Source: an uncultured Coriobacteriaceae bacterium
Lineage (GTDB): Bacteria > Actinomycetota > Coriobacteriia > Coriobacteriales > Atopobiaceae
NCBI GenBank assembly: GCA_902793465.1
Contig: CADBDT010000003.1
Location: 1-64,000 of the forward strand
Direction of reading: 5' to 3'
DNA: 64,000 nucleotides
The notes under the pieces are model-generated. The model was given only the letters and a program-made list of their open reading frames with translations. It ran no database searches and was not told the origin of the DNA. Position 1 is the first letter of the stretch. Each line of letters begins with the position of its first letter. Shown here one piece after another: positions 1 to 6,939 of the stretch. The translations under genes were made by a program, and so were the position numbers.

Positions 1-44
1 CGATTCGAGCGAACGTAAATAAATGGAGACTTTATCAGGTTGCG

Positions 45-250
45 CCCGCGTTGCGGCACCCGGCAGCCTCCGGACTCGCCCGCACGCTCAGCGCTCACTT
101 CGTTCGCTCACTCGCTTCGCTCGTGATTCGCGCCCGCGGTGCGGCGCCCGGCAGCCTCCGGACTCGCCCGCACGCTCAGCGCTCACTTCGTTCGCTCACT
201 CGCTTCGCTCGTGATTCGCTTGCGGGAGAGTCCGGAGGCTGCCGGGCGCG
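45..250. repeat. Nested hairpin with tandemly duplicated left arm (loop class B)
   Basis: Two direct copies of about 100 bases run from roughly 45 to 220. Each carries a GC-rich arm (CGGCAGCCTCCGGACTCG) followed by the low-complexity loop CTCAGCGCTCAC...TTCGCTCGTGATTCG. A single right arm at about 222-250 is the reverse complement of the left arm, so the second copy and the right arm make a long hairpin. The same loop sequence, on the opposite strand, fills the hairpin at 17007-17113. A remnant of the loop lies near 308-340, and a small GGGTGCCG/CGGCACCC stem lies near 350-386. No gene is credible here. Confidence 0.75.
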
Positions 251-460
251 CGCGGAATTCGCCAGCTGGGGAAAAGTTTGTGCGGTGACAAGCACCGCGT
301 CAGCATTCGTGCGCTCAGCGCTCACTCGCTTCGCTCACGTTTTATATTGAGGGTGCCGTTGAGAAGTATCCCCCCAGCGGCACCCCACTCAAGCACGTTT
401 TTGTGTGAAGTCGGAAATAATACCCGCAATGGCGTGTATTTAACACGGCTACGGCTTACC

Positions 461-1099
461 CAAGCGCACGCAATTGCGTGTAGGACAATACGACACCCCG
501 CATCCGCGTGCGTTTCCCGCCGCGCGGACGCTGCAAACGCACGCGGCTGCGGGTGGTGGCGGCTGTCTGCGCGCAGACAACGGCGTTTTGCTTGCATCCT
601 ATCTTCCAAATGCAACTGGTTGCGTGTGGTCAGGCACAACTCCCCGCAACGGCGTGCATTTCCCTTTGCCGGGACGTTGCAAATGCACGCCATTGCGTGC
701 AGTGCCGTACGACTACACGCAGCAACGTGCGTTTCAGTTGCGGGTGGACTCCAGAATGCACGTAGTTGCGGGTAGTGCTGGTCGTCTGCACGCAACGACG
801 TGCATTTCCTCCGCTGGCAGCGGGCCAAATGCACGTGGCTGCGTGAGGTGCCTGCCGACTATACGCAAAAGCGTGCATATCGAGGGCGCTTGGCTCCCAA
901 GATGCACGCGGCTGCGGGTAGTGGCGACTGTCTCCACGCAACGACGTGCGTTTCGTGGCCGTCTGACCGGTCAAATGCGCGCCATTGCGTGCAGTCGAAC
1001 ATCACTCCACGCATCCGCGTGCGTTTCCCGCCGCGCGGACGCTGCAAACGCACGCGGATGCGGGTAGTGGCGGCCGTTTATGTTCATCCTCGTGCATTT
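461..1099. repeat. Array of nine 54-bp diverged palindromes, 73-bp period
   Basis: Nine units start at about 461, 535, 607, 680, 754, 827, 900, 973 and 1046, so the period is 72-74 bases. Each unit is an imperfect dyad: a left arm like AAATGCACG plus TGCGTGTAGTG, a short centre, then a right arm like CTACACGCA plus CGTGCATTT. A tenth partial right arm lies at 419-441. The gaps between units are 18-20 bases, and two of them (515-533 and 1027-1045) are identical. Because 73 is not a multiple of three the reading frame changes at every unit, so this is not a protein repeat. A related four-unit array lies at 46936-47207. Function unknown. Confidence 0.85.
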
Positions 1100-1208
1100 T
1101 GTCGACACTATGTCTTTTGTGCTCGTAAAGTTGATTCAGGACGCAAATTGGGACCGTTTTTGTCACGGGGTTTTAGAGGGGCTCGTCGTACTCCTTTGTT
1201 ACGATTCA

Positions 1209-1233
1209 AATTCCTACTTGAATGGTAGGAATT
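1209..1233 (+). promoter_or_regulatory. Dyad operator candidate upstream of cysK
   Basis: AATTCCTAC and GTAGGAATT form a perfect 9-bp inverted repeat around a 7-base centre. A possible -35 (TTGAAT, 1219-1224) lies inside it and a weak -10 (CATTAT, 1241-1246) follows. The GGAATT half resembles the core reported for CymR-type Rrf2 regulators of cysteine genes. Assignment to that regulator is inference. Confidence 0.4.
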
Positions 1234-1294
1234 AAAGTGGCATTATTCCAATACGCTCTCTGTTGTACGTACACATCGATTAAGGAGGGGCAAC

Positions 1295-2209
1295 ATGAAA
1301 GCGGCTCATAGTGTAGATGCGCTTATTGGAGCAACACCACTCATAGATCTTACGGCACTGATGCCAAATGCAAGCGCACGCGTATTTGGCAAGTACGAGG
1401 CGACCAATCCCGGCGGTTCCGTTAAGGACCGAATTGCCCGCGCGATGATAGAGGCGGCCGAAAAAGACGGCTCGCTGCAGCCGGGAGGAACCATAATCGA
1501 GCCCACGAGCGGCAACACGGGCGTAGGGCTTGCGATGCTTGCCGCTGCAAAGGGATATCGTATGCTTTTGGTTATGCCCGAGACCATGAGCATAGAGCGG
1601 CGCAAGCTCGCCCAGTCCTACGGTGCGCAAATCGTGCTCACTCCCGGCAAGGACGGGATGGGAGGCGCGGTCGCGCGCGCCAACGAGTTGCTTGCGCAAA
1701 CCCCCGGCGCCATTGTTGCTGGGCAGTTTGAGAATCCCGCCAATCCGCAGGCTCATTACGAGACAACCGGACCGGAGATCTGGGAGGAGACCAAAGGCAG
1801 CGTGGATGCCATCGTAGCGGGCGTAGGTACTGGCGGCACGATTTCTGGCGCGTCGCGCTTCCTAAAGGAGCAGAATCCCAGTTTGAGCGCGTTTGCGGTT
1901 GAGCCAGAGGAGTCGCAGGTTCTTGCTGGCGGGCAGCCTGGTGCGCACAGGATACAGGGAATAGGTGCGGGCTTTGTTCCTAAGACCTACGACGCGTCCG
2001 TTGTGGACGAGGTTATTCCCGTTTCCTCACCGGATGCTATTGCCACCAAGAAGCGCCTCTCGGAGGAGCTCGGCCTGCTGGTGGGTATCTCTTCTGGCGC
2101 GGCCGTTACCGCTGCGCTTCGCGTGGCCGAACGCGAGGACTTTGCGGGCAAGACGATCGTTGCCATTCTGCCCGACACCGGCGAGCGCTATCTTTCCATG
2201 GACCTCTAA
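1295..2209 (+). CDS. cysK: Cysteine synthase (O-acetylserine sulfhydrylase)
   Basis: This 304-aa PLP enzyme condenses O-acetylserine with sulfide to give cysteine. The protein shows the PLP-lysine motif PGGSVKDR near residue 44, the substrate loop TSGNTG near 70, and the phosphate-binding GTGGT loop near 178. Its length is normal for CysK. The ATG is preceded by AAGGAGGGG at good spacing. It is monocistronic in appearance: an operator-like dyad lies upstream and a strong hairpin follows the stop. With metY at 38590 it gives the cell two sulfide-fixing enzymes. Confidence 0.95.
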   Translation: MKAAHSVDALIGATPLIDLTALMPNASARVFGKYEATNPGGSVKDRIARAMIEAAEKDGSLQPGGTIIEPTSGNTGVGLAMLAAAKGYRMLLVMPETMSIERRKLAQSYGAQIVLTPGKDGMGGAVARANELLAQTPGAIVAGQFENPANPQAHYETTGPEIWEETKGSVDAIVAGVGTGGTISGASRFLKEQNPSLSAFAVEPEESQVLAGGQPGAHRIQGIGAGFVPKTYDASVVDEVIPVSSPDAIATKKRLSEELGLLVGISSGAAVTAALRVAEREDFAGKTIVAILPDTGERYLSMDL

Positions 2210-2255
2210 GGAGCACAAACTGGTACGAGGCGCTTCTCGGGAACAGTGCCTCTCG

Positions 2256-2330
2256 GGTACGTCCCAGGGTGATACCCCCGGGCATACGCCTTCGGGCATA
2301 CGCTCGGGGGTGGCACCCCGGGACGTAACC
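2256..2330. terminator. Long hairpin after cysK
   Basis: GGTACGTCCC...GGGCATACG pairs with CG(T)ATGCCC...GGGACGTAACC across a short TTC-containing loop, giving a stem of about 35 bp with a few mismatches. A smaller stem (GAGGCGC/GTGCCTC) lies just before it at about 2227-2252. There is no clear U-tract. It could terminate cysK transcription or act as a structural repeat. Confidence 0.6.
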
Positions 2331-2504
2331 ATTCTGACGTGAGTATGGTGATGCGGGGACAGCCAGACGGGTTGCTTGTGTGCGCCACCATGTAAGGAAG
2401 TAATCTCTAGGTGGGATTTGTACGTATACTTATGCGCTGGCTAGAGCGTGCGTTGCGCAGGAGTGGCTTCTCCCTCATAATTGTGTGCAGAGGGAGAGGA
2501 TTCA

Positions 2505-3173
2505 ATGGATACAATCAAAATCATTAAGGTTAAAGAGGACGTTCGCGCCAACAACAACATGGCCGCGGACGCCCTTCGTTTGCGGCTTCGAGATGCCGGA
2601 ACACTGCTCATAAACCTTATGAGCTCTCCGGGCTCGGGCAAAACCACGCTGCTTTCGGCAACGCTGGATTGCCTTTCGCCGGAGCTCGGCATTGGGGTTA
2701 TGGAGGCAGACGTAGACTCCGACGTGGACGCCCATACCGTTGCGTCGCATGGTGCTCGTGCCATCCAATTGCATACGGGTGGCATGTGCCATCTGGACGC
2801 GGCCATGACCGAGCAGGGTCTGCACAACCTGGGTATAGACGGGCTGGACCTCGTGTTTTTGGAAAACGTGGGCAACCTCATTTGTCCTGCGGAGTTCGAC
2901 ACGGGCGCCGGCGCCAAGGTAATGATTCTTTCGGTGCCAGAGGGCCACGACAAGCCGCTTAAGTACCCGCTTATGTTTGAGGTAAGCGATTTGGTGTTGG
3001 TTTCGAAGATGGACGTTGCTCCGTACTTCGACTTCGACTTGGGAGAGTTGGAGAAGAACGTTCGTATGCGCAACCCAAATGCCACCATCCTTCCGCTTTC
3101 GGCAAAGACCGGTGAGGGAATGGACGCGTGGTGCGACTGGCTGCGTTCCAGGGTGGAGAGCTGGAAAAAATAG
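2505..3173 (+). CDS. hypB: Hydrogenase/nickel maturation GTPase HypB
   Basis: HypB is a SIMIBI-class GTPase that drives nickel insertion into [NiFe] hydrogenases together with HypA. The 222-aa protein has the P-loop SSPGSGKTTLL near residue 42, EADVDSDVDA, the metal-site motif GGMCHLDAAM, and ENVGNLICPAEFDTGA. It lacks the N-terminal His-rich nickel-storage tail of some HypB proteins. The ATG at 2505 is chosen because GAGGGAGAGGA lies just upstream; an earlier in-frame start at 2481 has no such site. It is followed after 43 bases by the large Fe-S oxidoreductase. No hydrogenase structural gene is visible in the window. Confidence 0.93.
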   Translation: MDTIKIIKVKEDVRANNNMAADALRLRLRDAGTLLINLMSSPGSGKTTLLSATLDCLSPELGIGVMEADVDSDVDAHTVASHGARAIQLHTGGMCHLDAAMTEQGLHNLGIDGLDLVFLENVGNLICPAEFDTGAGAKVMILSVPEGHDKPLKYPLMFEVSDLVLVSKMDVAPYFDFDLGELEKNVRMRNPNATILPLSAKTGEGMDAWCDWLRSRVESWKK

Positions 3174-3216
3174 TCAGAGGGACAATTCCCTTGGCTTTGT
3201 TAAGGAGGAGAGGAAT

Positions 3217-6207
3217 ATGCCAGTAGGAAACAGACCTGGAGGGCCTACGAGGCGTCCGGAACGCGACTTTGGCGGGGCAAGCGTAGAGGATCGCGCGGAG
3301 GCAATGCGAGCGGGGCTAACCGACGAGGAGATTGCCGCGCGCAACGTAATTCCTACCGCGACTCCCAACGGCGAGCCGCATCGCATGCTTGCCGAGGAGT
3401 ACTTTTCGGAAAACGACACTGCCACGCATTGGAAGCCTGCCACGCCAGACGAGCCAGGCCCCGCAGCGAGCGAGCCGCTTAAGCCTGGCGTTCTTCGCGA
3501 GGGCGTAAAAATTACCGACCGCATTCCCATAAAGATGCACCTTAAAAAGGCGACGCAGGACGACCCCGAGTACTGGGGACTCGCCGCTGTTATGACCGAG
3601 GAAGAAGCTGAGCTTCTAAAGCACATGAAGGTGCGCGTTCCCGAGACGCTGCAGCAGGTAATCGATGGCTCGGGCATGGAGCCCGAGCGTGCCCAAAAGC
3701 TGCTGGACGACCTAAGCTACAAGGGAATTGTGGAGTTCAACTGGGAGAACCTGGACGGAAAGAACCCCAACCACGAGCGGCGCTATGTGCTTCCGCGCTA
3801 CGTGCCGGGCTCTGCGGAGTTTACCGTTATGAACCAGCGCCTGCTAGAGGAGCACCCGGAGTTTGGCACCTTCTTTGAGCGCATGACCTTCCTGCCGCTT
3901 ACCGTGGCCACCAAGATGGTACCGCCCGGAGGCGCTGGAATTGGCATGCACGTTATTCCCGTTGAGCACGCCATAAAGCAGGAGAACACCTCGGCCTCGG
4001 TGGAGCACCTGAGCCACTGGCTCAAAAAGTACGACCGCTATGCGGCAAGTTCCTGCAGCTGCTCGCTGGCCGAGCGCGCCCGCGGCGATAACGGCGGTCG
4101 CGATCCGCAAAACTGGTGTATAGGCATCGGTGACATGGCCGACTACCTTGTGGAAACGGGCAAGGGCCACTTTATTACCTACGACGAGGTAATAGACATC
4201 CTGCTTCTGGCCGAAAAGAACGGCTACGTGCACCAAATAACCAACGTAGACGGCGAGGAAAAGATCTTTGCCATTTGCAACTGCGACGTGAGCGTTTGCT
4301 ACGCCTTGCGCACCTCTCAGCTGTTCAACACGCCCAACATGAGCGCGAGCGCGTATCGCGCCCACGTGGACGAAGAGAAGTGCGTTGCCTGCGCGGGTTG
4401 CGTGGAAGTTTGTCCGGCAGGCGCCGTGCAGCTTGGCCAAAAGATTCCCACGACCGAAGGTCGCGTTACGTATCCTGTGCAGCCCCTTCCCAACGCCCGC
4501 GGTTGGGGAGAGGACGACTGGGATCTGGACTACAAGAACAACAACCGCATTGAGTGCCATGAGGCTGGCACCGCCCCCTGCAAGGTGGCGTGCCCTGCCC
4601 ACGTGTCCGTTCAGGGCTATTTGCGCATGGCCGCGCAGGGACGCTATCGCGAGGCGCTAGAGCTCATTAAGAAGGAGAATCCCTTCCCTGCAGTATGCGG
4701 TCGCGTATGCAACAAGCGTTGCGAGGCAGCATGCACGCGCGGGACGGTGGACGAGGCCGTTGCCATTGACGACGTAAAGAAGTTCGTGGCCCAAAAGGAC
4801 CTCGAGGCCGAGCATCGCTTTGTGCCCGAGCCCGTTATTCCCTCCACCCGCGGTCGCCTTCCCGAAAAGATTGCCATTATTGGCGCGGGTCCTGCGGGCC
4901 TTACTGCGGCATACTATTTGGCCAACATGGGGTACAACCCCGTTGTGTTCGAAAAGAACTCGAGGCCTGGCGGAATGCTTACCTACGGCATTCCCAGCTA
5001 CAAGCTGCAAAAGGACGTCGTGGACGCCGAGATTAACATAATGCGCGAGATGGGCGTCGAGATTCGCTGTGGCGTAGAGGTAGGTAAGGACGTTACGCTC
5101 GACGAGCTGCGCGAGCAGGGCTTTATGGCCTTCTACGTAGCCATCGGCTGCCAGGGTGGGCGTCGTGCGGGCGTCGAGGGCGAAGACGCCAAGGGCACCT
5201 CCACTGCCGTTGACTTCCTGCGCACTGCCCTGGAGAACCCCGAGCACGAGGTAAAGGGCAGCACCGTGGTAGTGGGTGGCGGCAACGTGGCCATAGACGC
5301 CGCGCGCGTGAGCGTACGCTGCGGGTCCAGCGAGGTTAGCATGGTGTGCCTGGAGCAGCGTGACCAAATGCCGGCGCTGCCTCACGAGATTGCCGAGGCA
5401 GAGGAGGATGGCGTTAGCATCCTTAACGGCTGGGGGCCTGCTAAGGTAGAGGTCGACAGCAAAGGCAAGGTCTGCGGCATAACCTTTAAGCGTTGCACGC
5501 AGGTATTTGCCGAGGACGGAAGCTTTGCCCCTGTTTACGACGAGGAGCAAACGACCACCATTCCCTGCGAAAACGTGGTGTTCTCCATTGGACAAACGAT
5601 TGAGTGGGGCAACCTGCTGGAAGGCTCTGCCATAGAGATTGCTCGTGGCGGCCGTGTGGCAGCAGACCCCAAGACATATCAGACCGCGCAGGACGACGTG
5701 TTTATTGGCGGTGACGTATACACTGGCCCGCGCTTTGTGATTGACGCCATTGCCGCTGGTCACGAGGCCGCCATTAGCCTGCATCGCTTTGTGCAAAAGG
5801 GTTCGTCGCTTACGCTTTCGCGCAACCAGCGATATTACGTGGAGCTCAACAAGAACCAGATTTCGCTCAACCCCAACGGCTACGACCATGCCGGGCGCGA
5901 GATTCCTCCGTGCGAGCGTGTGGAAAAGATCCTGCACAACTGGGACGATCCCAATCGCACCTTTACCGAGGAACAGATTCGTACCGAGACGGCCCGCTGT
6001 CTTAAGTGCGGTGCTTCCATCGTGGACGCCAACAAATGCATTGGCTGCGGCCTGTGCACCACGCGCTGCGAGTTTGACGCCATACACCTTAGGCGCGACG
6101 TGCCCGAGGCAAGCACCATGTACAAGGCAGAAGACAAGGTAAAGGCCGTGCTGCCCTATGCCGCCAAGCGTGGCGTAAGGATCTTGAAGAACAAGGTCTT
6201 CAAATAA
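3217..6207 (+). CDS. Multidomain FAD/Fe-S oxidoreductase (GltD/NfnB-like)
   Basis: This 996-aa protein joins several modules. The N-terminal region (about 1-380) has clustered cysteines (SSCSCS near 278, NWCIGIG near 300, ICNCDVSVC near 352), suggesting another metal or Fe-S site. A 4Fe-4S ferredoxin motif (CVACAGCVEVCP) lies near 389. A GltD-like module starts near 452 (APCKVACPAHV). The FAD site IAIIGAGPAGLTAAYY is near 551 and the NAD(P) site VVVGGGNVAIDAA near 683. A last 4Fe-4S motif (CIGCGLCTTRC) is near 940. The ATG follows TAAGGAGGAGAGGAAT. The architecture suggests NAD(P)H-ferredoxin type electron transfer, possibly bifurcating; the true partner is unknown. It lies between hypB and hypA. 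Confidence 0.85.
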   Translation: MPVGNRPGGPTRRPERDFGGASVEDRAEAMRAGLTDEEIAARNVIPTATPNGEPHRMLAEEYFSENDTATHWKPATPDEPGPAASEPLKPGVLREGVKITDRIPIKMHLKKATQDDPEYWGLAAVMTEEEAELLKHMKVRVPETLQQVIDGSGMEPERAQKLLDDLSYKGIVEFNWENLDGKNPNHERRYVLPRYVPGSAEFTVMNQRLLEEHPEFGTFFERMTFLPLTVATKMVPPGGAGIGMHVIPVEHAIKQENTSASVEHLSHWLKKYDRYAASSCSCSLAERARGDNGGRDPQNWCIGIGDMADYLVETGKGHFITYDEVIDILLLAEKNGYVHQITNVDGEEKIFAICNCDVSVCYALRTSQLFNTPNMSASAYRAHVDEEKCVACAGCVEVCPAGAVQLGQKIPTTEGRVTYPVQPLPNARGWGEDDWDLDYKNNNRIECHEAGTAPCKVACPAHVSVQGYLRMAAQGRYREALELIKKENPFPAVCGRVCNKRCEAACTRGTVDEAVAIDDVKKFVAQKDLEAEHRFVPEPVIPSTRGRLPEKIAIIGAGPAGLTAAYYLANMGYNPVVFEKNSRPGGMLTYGIPSYKLQKDVVDAEINIMREMGVEIRCGVEVGKDVTLDELREQGFMAFYVAIGCQGGRRAGVEGEDAKGTSTAVDFLRTALENPEHEVKGSTVVVGGGNVAIDAARVSVRCGSSEVSMVCLEQRDQMPALPHEIAEAEEDGVSILNGWGPAKVEVDSKGKVCGITFKRCTQVFAEDGSFAPVYDEEQTTTIPCENVVFSIGQTIEWGNLLEGSAIEIARGGRVAADPKTYQTAQDDVFIGGDVYTGPRFVIDAIAAGHEAAISLHRFVQKGSSLTLSRNQRYYVELNKNQISLNPNGYDHAGREIPPCERVEKILHNWDDPNRTFTEEQIRTETARCLKCGASIVDANKCIGCGLCTTRCEFDAIHLRRDVPEASTMYKAEDKVKAVLPYAAKRGVRILKNKVFK

Positions 6208-6208
6208 A

Positions 6209-6251
6209 GCGCAACGGATTAGAGTCGCTTAGCGACTCTAATCCGTTGCGC
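6209..6251. terminator. Perfect 20-bp hairpin after the oxidoreductase gene
   Basis: Two perfect 20-base arms (6209-6228 and 6232-6251) are separated by three bases, starting right after the stop codon. There is no obvious U-tract. It probably ends or stabilises the hypB-oxidoreductase transcript. Confidence 0.7.
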
Positions 6252-6311
6252 CCGCTGTCCACCGACTTGCCCAACAAGTGCGCACCATGTGCGCTAATGC
6301 AGGTAATGGAT

Positions 6312-6475
6312 ACGGGATTCTTGACCTTAAGGCGAGAGCGGTGGTGCAGAAAGAGACCGCGCGCAGTTCCGCAGTGCGGGATAACCAAGAAGGTTGTTAA
6401 CGACTCATCGCACGAGGACTGTTTGAGCACGGCCTCCTCTGCGCCACCGATCTCGCCTTAAGGTCAAGAATCCCG
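6312..6475. repeat. Long hairpin, loop class A
   Basis: The outer arms (about 6312-6337 and 6451-6475, ACGGGATTCTTGACC against GGTCAAGAATCCCGT) are perfectly complementary, and pairing continues inward with mismatches. The loop holds the shared sequence CGCGCGCAGTTCCGCA...CGAGGACTGTTTGAGCACGG. Here the loop is interrupted by about 35 extra bases. This locus and the 20-bp hairpin before it account for most of the 305-base gap before hypA. Confidence 0.75.
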
Positions 6476-6512
6476 TGCATCATGGTATGCAAGATCGACC
6501 AAAGGGGTTCTT

Positions 6513-6857
6513 ATGCACGAGTTGGGAATCGTGTTCCATATGATTGACACCTTGGAGAGCGTTGCTCGCGACAACGAGCTCTCCGTAATAGCAAAGGTTA
6601 CCCTCAACTTGGGCGAGGTTTCGGGCGTGCTTCCCGACTACCTGGTGGATTGCTGGAACTGGGCCGTAAAGCGCACCGAGGTTTTGCACAACGCAGAGCT
6701 AGAAGTCGTGCAGATAGACGCTGTTACCATATGCAACGACTGCGGAAACACCTACGCCACCGTGCCGCAGGGCAAAACGTGTCCCCATTGCGGAAGTGGC
6801 AATACCGTGCTGCTTCGCGGGAACGAAATAGAAATAGACACCGTGGAAGGCTGCTAG
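6513..6857 (+). CDS. hypA: Hydrogenase/nickel maturation protein HypA
   Basis: HypA is the zinc-binding nickel metallochaperone that works with HypB. The 114-aa protein begins MHELGI, where His2 is the conserved nickel ligand. It carries the zinc site ICNDCG and TCPHCG near residues 73-92. The length is typical. It lies on the same strand as hypB, separated from it by the 996-aa oxidoreductase and two hairpins, so it may have its own promoter. No hypC, hypD, hypE or hypF is in the window. Confidence 0.92.
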   Translation: MHELGIVFHMIDTLESVARDNELSVIAKVTLNLGEVSGVLPDYLVDCWNWAVKRTEVLHNAELEVVQIDAVTICNDCGNTYATVPQGKTCPHCGSGNTVLLRGNEIEIDTVEGC

Positions 6858-6939
6858 CAAAGCACGGAGCCGTGGTGTGACGAAACCCTTGAGGGGATGC
6901 CGGCTTGGTTTTAGCAGTGGCCCCGTTTCCGTATTACGT

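Noticed and set aside
461..1099. CRISPR array
   Set aside because: The repeated units are diverged 54-bp palindromes, the gaps are short (18-20 bases) and some are identical or shared between loci, and no cas gene is present.
278..1228. Protein-coding genes in the repeat region (both strands)
   Set aside because: Open frames exist because the sequence is GC-rich and repetitive. The 73-base period shifts the frame each unit, and no ribosome site or family resemblance is seen.
4657..6087. Long minus-strand frame opposite the Fe-S oxidoreductase
   Set aside because: It is a shadow of the plus-strand gene, which has clear FAD and Fe-S motifs and a good ribosome site; the minus frame resembles nothing.
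2505..6857. Complete hydrogenase maturation cluster
   Set aside because: Only hypB and hypA are present; no hypC, D, E, F or hydrogenase subunits appear in the window.
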